A DNA stretch of 64,000 bases from Symbiodinium microadriaticum. Its lineage: Eukaryota > Sar > Dinophyceae > Suessiales > Symbiodiniaceae. Numbering within the stretch: the first letter of the stretch is position 1; every line of letters starts with the position of its first letter. This document shows positions 1-12,373 of this stretch, in pieces. Both the position numbers and the translations under genes were made by a program. The DNA is taken from assembly GCA_001939145.1 (NCBI GenBank), contig LSRX01000351.1, positions 52,119 through 116,118 of the forward strand, written 5' to 3'. The notes below the pieces were generated by a model. That model was given only the letters and a program-made list of their open reading frames with translations, was not told the origin of the DNA and made no database searches.

Positions 1-2620
1 TATCCGAAATACGAAAAAAATATTGAAAAAAATCCTTTTCTTGAAAGAAATATATTCTATGGACGAGTCTAATCACATGCTCGTGAAAATTAATTTAGCT
101 TGCAGAATATATAATCGAGAAATAATCAAATAATAAATATATAGATAGAACAATTTCTTTAGTCTGAAGGATCTGCGCTCAAAATACGAAGAATATCATA
201 TGAGACAATTATTATTGAGAAGATTATATATTCGAAATAGAGCATGATATTATTATAATCATGAAAATTGATTATTATTCAGATTAGGAATACGAAGAAT
301 GATCAAGATCTATCTATATAATATTTTTCTTTATTATGGAAGAAGATGGATTCGATATATGTATAAGTAAATATCTATACGATAAATTCCCTATCATATA
401 AGAAATGGGCATGATGAGCGAACAAATAATATCTCTAAGATCGTTTCTTTTTCGTGCAAGATATCTATTTATTCAGGTTATATATTCGAAATAAATAATA
501 TGAATATATTATATCTTAGAAGACGAATTGAATGATCGAAATATGAGAAAAATTATCGATAATTTTCTGATTCTGAATATATAAGACTTGGAAATTCAAT
601 TAAGCAAATCTATTTGATTATTTCTTTTTCGTCCAAATTATTTATTCGAAATATGAATATATATGAAAGATATATATATATATATTAATGAAATTTCTTT
701 TTTCAATTAAGAAAATTTTACGAATTACGAATAAACAATATATATAAATTGCGCGTTCAAAATACGAACAAATAATATGAATGAGATAGTTTTCTTTATA
801 CATAGATTGGGAGCACGCAAAATTAAATAAAATATTTAGATAATTATATTCGATGAATATATAAATATTATCTATATGATAATTTTTTGAATGTGCAAAT
901 ATATATGCTCGAAATAGACGAATAATAAATATATATATATATAAGATAATGATCTAAATATATAGACTAGATATTTGGACAAGATACGATCATCAAATAA
1001 AAATTCATTATAAATAAGGAAGTTTTATTTATCAATCAGAATATAAGCTCGAAATATAAATAAGAAAGATATATGAAATTAAATTCTAGATTAAATATAA
1101 TATATATAATATCGAAAAAAATAATCAACAAAAAAAATATATGATTATTTTCTTCTCAGATAGATTATATTATTCAATAATATACGAGCAAGATATTCAG
1201 AATAGAATTGATTTTTATTTAGTAAGTATTCTATATATATATATATAGGATATATAGATATTAATATTTATCATTCAAAAATTTTTTCTAAATACGAGCA
1301 TATGATATATATGATAATTTCTTTATTATATAGATAAAAAGATCTATGAATGAATCTAATTAGAACTAGATGAAAATTAATCAATAATTTCTTTATAAAA
1401 GAAGCTATCTAATCGAAATATATAGAAGAAAGATTTATATGATAATTTCTTTATCTTCAAGATTGGCGGCATCAAATACTAGCAAGCAATATTTTCATAA
1501 TAATTTCTTTCTCGCACAAGCTATAGAATCGAAATCGCACAGGCTATAAAATCGAAATATGATATATTTATAGAATCATGCTAATTTCACATTAGGAAGA
1601 TTGATTATATGAAGAACGAGCAAACAATATATATAAGATAAATCATTATCGTTTTTGAATCTGTCATAGATTATATATTTTTCATGAATAGAATATAGTC
1701 ATAATAATTATATTAATAAATAGATTATATCTTCGAAATATAGATGAAAAAAATATATATATATATGAAAACTTCTTTATTCTATATAATATGAATTAGA
1801 TATACGAATCTATCATTTTTTCAATAAAGATGAATCTTTCTTGAAGAATACGGACTCGAAATTTAAAGAATCAAGATGACTATGATATTTTCTTTATCAT
1901 ATACGAAGAGTATTCGAAGAACGAACATAATCATTTCTTTTTCGTCAAATTATCTGCATTCAAAATACGATTAAATTATATGAATACGATCATTTGTTTT
2001 CCATACAAGATTGAACAGACGAAGAATGAGCAAATATATCTGTATGATAATTTTCTTATTATATAAGAGAGTTTATTCGATATATGAATAAATAATAGAG
2101 AATAATATCTTCTTCGTGTCGGATAGGTTCCAAATACGGTATAAATCATAGATTCTTTATATTTCAGATTGATATTCAGATTATGCGCTCCATATTCGTC
2201 TCCAAATATCATAAAATTAATGTAAAAATCTTGATCGTTTTAATATATATATATTCGATATATCGGCGAAGAATATAAGCGATGATCTCCTTGTCATTTA
2301 ATAGATATGATCCATATACGAAGTCAATAAGATATATGAGAAATCTTCGAAATTCTCAGAAGAGAATCCTTTATAATAATTTCAGATTATATGATCGAAA
2401 TATGGTCAATCAAAAAGATATATCAATTTTCGTGATGTCGTATTATCAAATATATATATATATCTATATATATTAAACGAATATATGAAATAGATATGAG
2501 AATATCTTTATCGTGCAGGCTCTATTCGTAATAAGAAATATTATTATATATATATAATATAGATTCTTTATCGTGCAGATTATATAAATGAAGAATGAAT
2601 AAGTTCGATATAAAGGCAAT
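1..2620. repeat. Degenerate AT-rich satellite, unit about 55-62 bp
   Basis: The whole stretch is built from diverged copies of one unit. A copy reads roughly TTTCTTTWTCGTGCA, then a short AT segment, then ATTCGAAATACGAA, then GAATGAGCAAATAATATATA. Clear cores sit near 449, 626, 1317, 1393, 1447, 1503, 1937, 2505 and 2567, and many neighbouring copies lie 54-62 bases apart. Copies have diverged by substitutions and indels, so no exact array remains. The few open frames here (for example 2282-2476) are AT-rich chance frames without recognisable domains. No gene is seen. Confidence 0.7.
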
Positions 2621-3010
2621 TAAGATGAACATAATAAGTCGTGGGCTCCATAAACGAACCCAATATTTTATTTAAAATTATTTTCTATGAGCCGTCTATC
2701 TCCTCCTTCATCTTTATTTTACCAAAGATGAATTCGCTCATTCATATCATTCCCTTGACAGGTCATTCATATATCGACACCACCCCGAATACGATTCCTA
2801 ACAGACGCAGCATTTGCAGGCCCCGCTCCGCCCCCGGGACCGCAATTTTTGGCGACTCCTTTATCTTTAGTGGTCCCGATGAGTGCTTGGAGATATCGCT
2901 CCTTGGAAGTCCTAGCAAGCGCAGCAATTAGAGGCCTCCCGCTTCGGGTAAAGGGATCAGAAACTTAGGACTTTAAGACTTCGTACGGCTTTGGGTCTAG
3001 GGGCCTAAGA
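2621..3010. other. Spacer with a GC-richer island, no gene recognised
   Basis: Between two AT-rich repeat fields there is a segment whose middle (about 2800-3000) is much richer in GC. A 96-codon open frame on the plus strand (2641-2931) crosses it but resembles no family I know and has no supporting context. I treat it as non-coding. Confidence 0.4.
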
Positions 3011-3490
3011 GATTTTCGGGTCTTTATAATAAGAACTTAGATTTATTTAAATAATATTAATAATTCAAAGATTTCTAATTCTAAAATTTTAATTAAGGTT
3101 TAAGAATATAAAATGTTCTCAAATTTTATATTTGTTTAGCCAAGACGACGACGAGAATTTAAGATTCAATATAGATAATTTTGAAAAACCAGAAATTTAA
3201 TATTTCTAAATAATTAATATAATTTAGAATTTAAGGCCGAAGTAAGACTTTCGAGTTTTGTAATAAAGTTTGGAATTCAAGGTTCGATATAAATAATTTA
3301 AAAGAATCAGAATTTTAAGATTCCAATATATAGTACGATCTAAAATAATTAGAGATCTATATGATTTTCGGGCTTTAAAAATTTAAAATAAATAGATTTA
3401 AGAATTCAGAAATTTAAATCTCGAAAGCTTAATATAATTTAAGATTAAAATATTTATAAGATTTTTGAGATTTATAATAGAAGATAACGC
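3011..3490. repeat. Second degenerate AT-rich repeat, unit about 116 bp
   Basis: Similar segments GATTTTCGGGTCTTTATAAT, GACTTTCGAGTTTTGTAAT, GATTTTCGGGCTTTAAAAAT and GATTTTTGAGATTTATAAT start near 3011, 3246, 3362 and 3460, so spacings are about 235 (two units), 116 and 98. A companion motif, GAATTTAAGATTCAATATA and GGAATTCAAGGTTCGATATA, repeats at about 118 bases (3153, 3271). This family differs from the upstream satellite. From 3491 to 3778 the sequence stays AT-rich and I see no gene in it. Confidence 0.55.
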
Positions 3491-3778
3491 CAATAATTCA
3501 TATTTCTATATCCCATATATCTCATCTGTATTCATTCTTCTCATTTATTTTCGCCCCCTCTATTTCTGGAATTACTACCAATCTTTTCGCTAAAATATAT
3601 ATGCAACTCTATCCGGTCCTGTACTTTTTCTGTCTGAGATATTTAAACAAATATTCTATTCTAGTGTTCTTAATAAATATTCTATTTTCGATTTCATTAT
3701 AATGCAAATGTAATGAAATTAACTTCGCAATATTAAATATTTGAAGAAATCTTTTATTCAAAGAGAATTAAATAAACA

Positions 3779-4275
3779 ATATAATATATAATATGATATA
3801 ATATAATATAATATAATATTANTTATATTATATTATATTATAGCATATTATATTATATTGTATTGTATTATAGTATATTATATTATATTATATTTTATTA
3901 TATTATATTATATTATATTATATTATATTATAGCATATTATATTATATTGTATTGTATTATAGTATATTATATTATATTATATTTTATTATATTATATTA
4001 TATTATATTATATTATATTATAGCATATTATATTATATTGTATTGTATTATAGTATATTATATTATATTATATTTTATTATATTATATTATATTATATTA
4101 TATTATATTATAGCATAGTATATTATATTATATTATATTATGTTATATTATATTATATTATATCTATATTTATATTTATATTATATTATATATATATATA
4201 TATATTATATATTATATATTATATATTATATATATATATATATATATTATATATATTATATTATATATATATATC
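3779..4275. repeat. Pentanucleotide (TATTA)n array with a 90-bp higher-order unit and an inverted start
   Basis: The left part (about 3780-3820) is (ATAAT)n and the right part is its reverse complement (ATTAT)n, with a single ambiguous base N at 3822 at the centre of symmetry. In the right arm, variant pentamers TAGCATATTA, TGTATTG and TATTTTATTA recur in fixed order. The blocks 3841-3930, 3931-4020 and 4021-4110 are identical over 90 bases (18 pentamers), and a fourth copy starts at 4111 but diverges. From about 4160 it degrades into TA and TATAT runs. Long open frames of Y, I and L here are by-products of the repeat. Confidence 0.9.
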
Positions 4276-4289
4276 CCAGGTCCCAATAG

Positions 4290-7200
4290 ATAATATCCAG
4301 TATTTTCAATATTTTTTGTCCTGTGTCGTCTCCCGGATTGCGATTTAGCTTCAAAGTGCTGGTGCCTTGTTGGAAGATGTAGTCGTGGAAGTATCAGATG
4401 ACAGCCAGGCCGGCCACCACAATGACGGCACCAAAGATCTGATTGGAAGTGGGTACCTCAAGTATCGGTATTGCGGGCAAAGAGTTCTGTTGACTACCAT
4501 GGCCGATTATTTATTTTGCAGGAACATCCGGCACTCCTGCCACGAGGACGAAAGCTGTCCCTTCCCGACGGATGTGCGCCCTACCCTCTGGCATCGCTCT
4601 CTGTCAAAAAGCATGCCCCCGAGTGGTTTCCCGCATGCAATTCACGGACCCGCGGGCGCAGGCCCAGCCCCCAAACCGAGAAAGCCTGAAAAGTGCATGC
4701 TCGACACATTCTCCTCTCTTTGCTCTTCACTCTCTGTCTTCTGCTTGAAGCATGCAAGGGAGCAGCGGGCAAGACCCGTTTCATCACGTTCACGCACCGA
4801 CCACCTCGAGAATCCCTGCCACCGGGACCGCTCTCTTCTTTTTGCATGGCCTGAAAGGCTAACCTCCCGCAAAGGTGTCTGCTTAGGCTTTCCTTTCCGT
4901 TCTTGCTGGGCCTGAGGTGCCCCTAGCCGCTTGGCTCCAACGCACCCCCGTTCAAGAGTGACCGTGAGAGGAGTGATACACAAACAAGACGGCGTAAGGA
5001 GTACATCATACTGACGGGAAAAGTATTTTATTGTGTATCCTTCTACTGCAATTAATTAGTCATGTTTCTTGCATCACTATATGTCTCGATCTTTCGCAGC
5101 CTAGTGTTATCACTTTTGCTTTTCGCTCTTTCGGACTGCCCAGGCCTCTCCGAGAAGCAATGCAGCAAGCAGCGTGGCTCCAAGAGGCTCCAGCAGGCCG
5201 GCAGCTGCGACCTCGGCGCAGATCACTGTCGAACAGAGAGTCTTGACTCTGTCCAATGGCGCAGAATGCCCTCGACGCTTGATGCGATCCCCCTGCCATC
5301 TCTCCACGCATCTGTGCAGAATCGTTGCGATTTGCTCGGCAGCTGTGCTTGCCAGGGCACCGTCGATGCAGGCAAGTGATGCAGCGCAAAGTTGAAGCCG
5401 ATGTGCCCTGTAAGTTGTGGTCCGGCAGCAAGCGCACAGACGGCAAGCCATTGGCGTGCGCAAGTCGGCCACAAAGGGGTTCCTTTACAGGTGATGCGAG
5501 ATTACAGCCTGTAAATAGTGTCCAGTACATGCATGGCCTGAAATGACAACTTCGGCACGCTCCTGTGACCACCGCGACGATGGCCAGGCAAGTGGCACAA
5601 CTGCCACAGATGCGAGTGCCGTAGCAGCCGATACCGACGCGTTGTCTCACATCTCGCCCGATCCTAGGATTTGTCCGAAGCTGGCGATGCGCGTCAAAGC
5701 TGTCTATGCGCACAGCTATAAGCCTCAGCCATGGCTCGACAAATATATGGCGCAGAACATTGCCCCAAGCCTTGGAGGACGGTGTGCATTTCTCGTTCTT
5801 TGTGCCAACTACATGTACTGGAGTTTGCGCGAAGTTGCGTACTAGGTGGTAGCCCGCTGCTGCGGACGAGGTGGTAGCCCGTTGCACAAAAGCAGACAGT
5901 GCCATCATCGACGAACGTCCAAGAAGTAAATTCGGAGATCTTGGAAGTATCAAACTGTAGCAGGGGCACGGTGTAGAAGCGATCTAAGTCATGTGGACCC
6001 TGCAGCTCTCCGCGAAAGCACCGCCTAGACAAGATGGTTACATGACATGCGCACCAAGGCGCAGTGCCAGGAGGTCGCCAAGGAAATCTCCACCGGTCAA
6101 ACCAGTGGTTGCGCTGCACCACACTCCTGCATGAACCGAACGACACAGCGGTGGTGTCATGCAGCATCTACCAGGATGACCTGCAGTTGCGATCCCGACG
6201 CCGAACCAGAACCGTCGACCGGGGACGTCCTGGCCTGGTGCCGGAGGAATGACAGTTCGGCACTTCTCGTTTCACCTCGCAGGGCCCGGCCTGTGATGCA
6301 CCCGATAAGTCCAGCCCAAATAGGGGTCGAGGACACGAGCAGGGTGGAGCGAAGCACCTTGAAAGTCGCAGTCTGAAAGGACTAGTTACTGTTCGACTCT
6401 CCACAGCCTGGTCCATAAACACCCGCTGTGTTCGGTCTTATGCTAAGCCACCGACCGTAGTCCGCTGCAGTGATGCGAACCTAGCGGTCTTCTTGGTGGG
6501 TTCTGCTCTTGAGCCTCGCTCCCGTGTGAACCCGGTCTGCCAAGGGTTCACGATCGCAAAGCATGCGCAGACCCTTTTAATTCATCCGTGAGGTATTTCG
6601 ACTGCCACGACCTGGACCCTTTGCATTGCTAGTCTGCTAGAACGTTCCGTACGCTGACGGCCGTGTGATTGCGTAGCTTGCGTTGCGACTGTGCGAAGCC
6701 TGGGAAGTCTTCGTCTTGCAAACAAGCTTCCAGGTCCAGAAATGACAGGCCAAGGCAAGGCCTGCCAGCCCTGCCAGGCCTTTGTCCTTCCTGGAAAAGA
6801 GAAGCTAGTAAATCAAAGAAGCATGACTAAGTGCCAGCGCCTGCCCACAGACCGCCAGGAAGGCAGCAAAGCGCCGGCTGCGAGACCCGTTCGCCAAAAG
6901 GCCACCTGAGCGCGTTTCAAGAGTCCATCGGATGCAGCACTGTCAAGGCCTCAGCGCCTCAACCAGCTACACCCCTTTCGCCTCAAAGTCGCTGTCAGCG
7001 GCGGCAGACCATGGGCCAAGCGAACCAAAACAGCTCCGCTGCTAGCAGCCAGGACGGCCTAGGGGCTCGACACAAGCATGTCAAGTCTCAACCCTTGGAA
7101 ATCAAGCTGGGCTGCTGCCAGGAGCAGCACCGTCACCGCCGATCTCCCTTTAGGCACATCATGCCAGAACATCAGTGTCTACCCATGGCAGGGCAGTGGG

Positions 7201-8340
7201 TTGGCCATTTCAAGCCTTTGCCTATGTCTCGTCGATGTCAGGTCTTGTGAACACAGGGCGAGTCCCGGTTGCCGTTGGCGTTTGCACCGGTGACTTAAGC
7301 TTCTCTAGTGCCACGGCGAACTGTTATGAACTGTTACCATGTCACTAGACGGCAGTCTGGCATGAAATGACAACGCTTAGCAGGCTTAGCAGCGACCGGT
7401 TTCTTCAATAGCTTGTGCTGAGCCAAAAAACTCCATGCTTCTTGCGCATCTGTTTCGACTTGCAGTCAGACTTCTCTCTTTGCTCGATCGGATGCGTCCC
7501 ATGTCTTCTTGGGGGAACACGCGGACTGGATCTGTCACACAGGCATGCCTGCCGGTTCGGCACCTTAGCTACCGAACCGACAAGGCCTTCCTGTGTGCCT
7601 GCAAGGAGTGTGCCATCTTGGGCACCTGTGCGAACCCTTCGTAAAGGGCGCGTGGACACTGCCATATGCAGTGCGTGAGCGACACTGCTGTCTCTTTACA
7701 GGATACAGAATCTACAGGCTGCGGTGGTAATGCACATCGCCAAGCTGTGAAGCACAATCGAGGCGTAGATCTTGTAATGTAGGTGACTAAAGTCTCTCCA
7801 CACTTGGCTGGCCAAACTGCCCTGGTGGTTTCTATGCTGGAGCGCACCTGGAGACAATTGCCTTGGCCAGGTGGCTCAAAAACTTTCCCTCTAGGAAAAG
7901 CAAAACTCCTGCGACGTTTGCACAGAGACTGACGCGGTCCACGAAGGCAGTGTGTGGGCACTGAACAGAATACCTCACTAGCTTCGGCTGCTTTGCTTCC
8001 TGTGCCACAAATTCGAGATGGCGCAGCCTTCACACACCTTTTGGGGTGGTTTGGCGTGCAGCCACTAAGACCGTGCCAAGCCCGAGCTTGCATCACATGG
8101 CGACTAGAGTTCACTAGAGACTTCCACCTGTTTGGCACCAATAAACGAGGGCATGTGATGCAAGCAGAAGTCACGAACAATATCACTGCAACCGATCTTG
8201 CAACCTTTACCCAGTGCAATGGCGGTCAGGCTGTGGACGATGGCCCGTGTCAGTACAATCCAACCACAGGTAAAGGCTGCAAAGAGCTTTCTGCAAGGTT
8301 AAAGTTGATGCATGCTACTCAAGCTGCTATTCAAGCTGTT
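4290..8340. other. About 4 kb of mid-GC sequence without a confident gene
   Basis: Composition changes sharply from the AT-rich block at about 4285. I recognise no protein family here on either strand. One minus-strand reading around 6010-5880 (containing DLDRFYTVPLLQFD and SEFTSWTFVDDGTVCFC) has a plausible protein-like composition after a possible GCTGCAG acceptor and could be an isolated exon. Directly after it GGGCTACCACCT is repeated twice about 25 bases apart. A 297-codon minus-strand frame at 5060-5953 has no domain or bias I can use and is not called as a gene. Confidence 0.35.
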
Positions 8341-8489
8341 TGCCTCAGGCAAATGAAAACCAAGCCTCCTGGGATGAAGGTCCATTTGGTCGAGCCTTTT
8401 CGCCAAGTTGCGCATGAGCACACCTTGCAAACCAAAATGAATCAGACATCAAAAGTGGGCTTGTCTTCAGTCTGTGCGAAGAGATTGCT

Positions 8490-9727
8490 GCCAAGAGTCG
8501 GAACTCAGATTCATCAATCAGGCTGTCACCATCCGTATCACCAAGCTTCAGAACACTTTGCACCGAGTCACTGCAACCCAGCACCCTGGGCTTGGCAGTT
8601 TGCACGGGACAAACAAGTCCACACAGGTAACACTAGCACTCTCTTCCGTGCAGCCGTAGCTTCCTCTGAAGCTCATGGGGAGCTATATGACCAGTCTGAT
8701 CAATGTCCAGGTAGTGGTACACCTGAAGGTGTCACATGTTGCATGACAAAGAATGGCTTGTTTCGAACCATTCATGCGTGGAGGCCTGCTTGATGGCCTT
8801 GTCGGTTGCCAAGGCAGAAGGCTGCATTGTTGCTGCCAGCCACTCCGTGTAGTGAACTTTTCCTGCTGTCATAGATCGGTGAAGCGTGCAATCTGAATTC
8901 TACAGGTACCTTCTCGCGAGGGCAACGTTCGATTAGATTCGAGTTTAGCAACATGGCAACCGGAAACGAATCACCTAGGACTTAGGAGAGCAACTGCCTA
9001 AGCAGAAGGCAAAACAGTCCGGCAGAGCAGAAGACTGCGCGACAGAGAAACTGCTACGAAGAGAAATGAAAAGTCAAGTATACTAATAATATCTTGATTT
9101 TGCGAGGATCCTTCGGCACAAATGGAAGGCGCCACCCTACCAACACAAAACCATAGCAAAGCACAGTGCATCAAAAGCCACTAGAACCGAGGACGACATG
9201 TGAGCAGTTCGCACCATACAACAGATCAATGTTCAACTTCTCCATACTCACCTGTGCCGTGCCTTGCTACAGCCATTCCCTTTTTCTGCTGATCCGAAGT
9301 GCGTTCGATGCTACCCTATGTTAAGCCAAGAACCGTTCCGCAAGCAGCACGCAAAGTTACGAGGACTGTGGCTACTTCCTGTGCTCTCTACTCCGGTTGA
9401 TCCTGTGCCGTCGGCATCCAAGGCCGAGAAAATTTCAGTCAATTCCGCATCCTCCACGACATGACCACATCGGAAAATGCCCTCCTCAGTTCCACAGAAC
9501 AGGCTTCATGGATGGGTGCTGGATGCAGCATCGTGCTCAAATCTGTCAAATGTAGGCCCTGGTGCCTTGATCTCGCTCTTGCTCAAAGAGCCTAACTGTC
9601 AAAGGCAAGCGCTTTGATGCCCACTCGACTCTGGCCAAACTTGCACACAGCATCACACAGCTCACTGACCTGACTGTGACACGTCCAACGTGTGGAAAGC
9701 ATCCCGAAGCTCGGCTACAGTTGTGTC
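8490..9727 (-). CDS. CDPK: CDPK-type gene, C-terminal EF-hand exons
   Basis: These exons encode the calcium-sensing end of a calcium-dependent protein kinase. Exon 9727-9670 follows a CAATTCAG acceptor, encodes VAELRDAFHTLDVSQSG (first EF-hand, loop starting D-V-S-Q-S-G) and ends at a GTCAGT donor. An exon of about 9460-9392 encodes AELTEIFSALDADGTGSTG, the D-A-D-G-T-G start of a third-type CDPK EF-hand, and ends at a GTAGAG donor. An exon starting at 8570 after TTGCAG encodes VLKLGDTDGDSLIDESEF, a canonical 12-residue loop with D at 1, 3, 5 and 9 and E at 12. The second EF-hand and the rest of the third loop were not found. Order and strand fit the kinase exons upstream. In this family Ca2+ binding to the EF-hands relieves autoinhibition; that role is inferred here. 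Confidence 0.7.
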
Positions 9728-12079
9728 CTGAATTGAATCATCTCAGTTCTCAAGTGGTCAAAGGGGAGACAGCAAGCCGAGGTCCTCGGACCGGTGAGCC
9801 ACCAGCGTCAGCACCTGGGACCAAATCAAAACGCAGTGTGAGCGCGCGACGTCGATCTTCCTTCCGCTTTGTGTGACAGCTCTGACATAACGCTGCGTCT
9901 TGTTGTGGGAGAGGCCGGCTTCGCGGTGCATCGCCTGACGGTGGTCTCGCGTTCCCTCCTGCCGTTGCTGTTCTGCTGTTTTAGTTGGCCTCCGGCAGAC
10001 CGGTAGACCATGTGAGACAACACAGGCTTGCCTGATCTGTGGCAAAGATGTCGATTCCGTCCAAGCAAGTTGCTTCCGATGCTTCGGGTTCATCCGGTAT
10101 TTTCAATTGGAAAATCAGGGATCAGAAAACCTGCCGACACGCACGAACTTACATGGACTGGGATTAGCCGCTTGGCTGAGACGATTCTCGCACGAAGAGT
10201 GCATATACATGCATAAACGCGAGATGTCACGGAACCAGGAGCGTAATTACAGGCTTCGCATCAAAGCGGCCGGGAAGCCTCGGAAGTCAAGGCCCTGAGT
10301 CCCTGAGGCCAGCGGTGTTCTGTTGAAGCGATTTGAAGCGCCAACGAAACTCGGAAGGATTCTGGGCTGAGCTGCCGCAGCTGCGAGGAAACTGGATGGA
10401 GTTGGAGTTTGGGCGGCTTTCAATAATTGCCGCGCGGGAAGATGTTTTCTGCGACTCTTACTAAGTTGATTGACGTTTCTCGTGGTTTTGTCCGGCGTGG
10501 ATACAAGGTCCGGAGAGCTGAGTGCCATGCAGTAGCTGACCGGCCTTTCATGACGACCAAGCCGACCAAGCACACGCCAAAGAAGCTACGATTTGCTTGC
10601 TCAAGCTAAGATTTACTCGCTCGTGCAGGCACAAAGCACGGAACGGAGGGCTTTTTTGCAAAGCACGGTTGGGGCATTTGGATCGCCTGCTTGCCGTAAA
10701 GGCACCGCCCGCTCGAACTTGGAGTAGTGCCGGAAGGTTGCCAACCTTCCTCAGAAAATGCGGGCCAGCGGTGTGTGTGCACTGGAAAGAATAATGGAAA
10801 AGCTTAAAGAAGCACTTCAAGTCTCAAAGCTCTTGAACAGGTTGCCAAGAGGCGAATCAGTCCTTAATTGCGCTGTGGCTAGACTACAGCATGCCAACAC
10901 GGCATAACAAATAAAGTTGTCAGGCATGTCAGCTATACCTTTTCATGTTATACAGAAACAAAAAAGCAGCCACTTCTCTACCATTCCGAATCATGCAGCA
11001 AGCCCCAAACTGCATGTTTGTTACATCCTCTCCAGTCTTTACAAAAGCATGTTCTCAGCAAGGCTCCTTGCGATATGGGAGAGAGATGATGAGAGCTCTT
11101 GATGTCTGGATCGGATGACGATGGACTATGCAGCAGCTTGGGTCGCGAGTCCTCAAGCTGCATCAACAAGACGACAAACAAACAAGCCCAGGTGCAACAT
11201 GCGAGGATTTCGTTGTGGCAGCAGTGCCACGACCCTCACCCTTTGAAGCAGACGCGGTCCTGCACCCTGCACAGCCACGGACTTCTCAAGGCAGCTTGCG
11301 CATCCAGACCTGACTCAAGGTTTACAAACACGAACAATTGCGACATCTGCTAAGCGTTGACCCACTCTTCAACTCATGGCCATAGTAAAATCAGCTCTCA
11401 AGGGAACTCAAGGGTGTGGGCGTGTCTGCGCACACCCGGATAGGGCTCTCTGAACAGGTCAAGCGTCGAGCATCCGGGTTCTTCTCCTGAGTGGTGCGAG
11501 CCCAAGGTGCCATCTCGAAACTGCAAACTCATTACTCAAAATATCGGGCTTTGTATTCTGCGAGATGCTAGAAGACCAAAGAGGAGCTCTGCTGCGTCAT
11601 CGTCTACATCCGCCTCCTGTGTCCAGTGTGGCTCAGTGGCGGATCGCAGAGCATGCCCGCGGATGCACATGCCCCGCGGATCAAGCGATCTTGAAGGGTC
11701 CGGGGGACCAGGATCCGAACTAGTTGCCATTTACTCGCAGTTAGCCTTGCAGCCTTGCAGAAGAAGAAACTTCAAAGCTCTTGCAGCTACAGTTGGCATC
11801 TCCTGCAGCGGCCTGGACCGAATTCTTCCGGTTAGAATCTTCCTGCATAGACAGCTCTCACATCGAAACTTGAGAGAAATAGAATGCCTGAACACGTCGT
11901 GCTCTAATCTCAGAAGCCGAGAAACCCAAAGAGCCCCGCTGTGTCCAACTTGTGGGCATCAGGAGAGCATGGGTGTTCGTCCGTAAGAATGATATACCTC
12001 TGGTCATATGCCGCAACATGTCATGTGTCGACGGCAGCTCAGCTTAGTAGGAGTAGTTCCGGAGGCTGGAGCTAAGGTG
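9728..12079. other. Probable CDPK introns; no exon recognised
   Basis: The kinase C-lobe beyond subdomain IX and the junction helix should lie between the CDPK exons on either side, about 120 residues by family expectation. I could not find them with confidence in any minus-strand frame. No plus-strand gene is seen either. Confidence 0.3.
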
Positions 12080-12373
12080 CAACATCACACCCAAGGACCA
12101 GCAGTCACACTTGCAGCCATAAGGGATACTTTTGTCGATCACTTCCTTAGATGACCCAGGGGCATTCTCTTTCTTGAGGCATCGGAATCAGTTCAGGCAA
12201 GCCATATCTCCGGTATGGTCAGTGTTGCGACGGTACCTGTGGCCTGCCTAGCCCGAGGCCCGGGGTAGATAGTTTGGGGCTCGGGCATGACCAGAATCTG
12301 TGCAGCTGCGATTCGGGTGCAACGAAGAAACGAGTGCCCAACTGGTCGTTTAGCCAGGTGTGCTCCTCTTCTC
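12080..12373 (-). CDS. CDPK: CDPK-type gene, activation-segment and subdomain IX exons
   Basis: Two short minus-strand exons carry protein-kinase signatures. The first starts at 12373 after GTCGACAG and encodes EEEHTWLNDQ followed by LGTRFFVAPE, the end of the activation segment (GT-x-x-[YF]-[VA]-APE). The second starts at 12145 after CATCTAAG and encodes EVIDKSIPYG then CKCDCWSLGVMLH, the D-x-W-S-x-G of subdomain IX. Neither appears among the subdomain I-VII exons at 20.7-18.9 kb, so together they supply a single, non-duplicated kinase domain. Between the two sets lies a GT25 gene on the same strand. Either the GT25 gene sits in an intron of about 6.5 kb, or these exons belong to a second kinase whose N-lobe exons I could not find between 13.4 and 12.4 kb. 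Confidence 0.7.

Noticed and set aside
3858..4348. Long open frames rich in Tyr, Ile and Leu
   Set aside because: They are translations of the (TATTA)n array and have no non-repeat content.
5060..5953. A 297-codon minus-strand open frame
   Set aside because: No recognisable domain, no splice or start context, and overlapping open frames of similar quality on the other strand; length alone is not evidence at this GC content.
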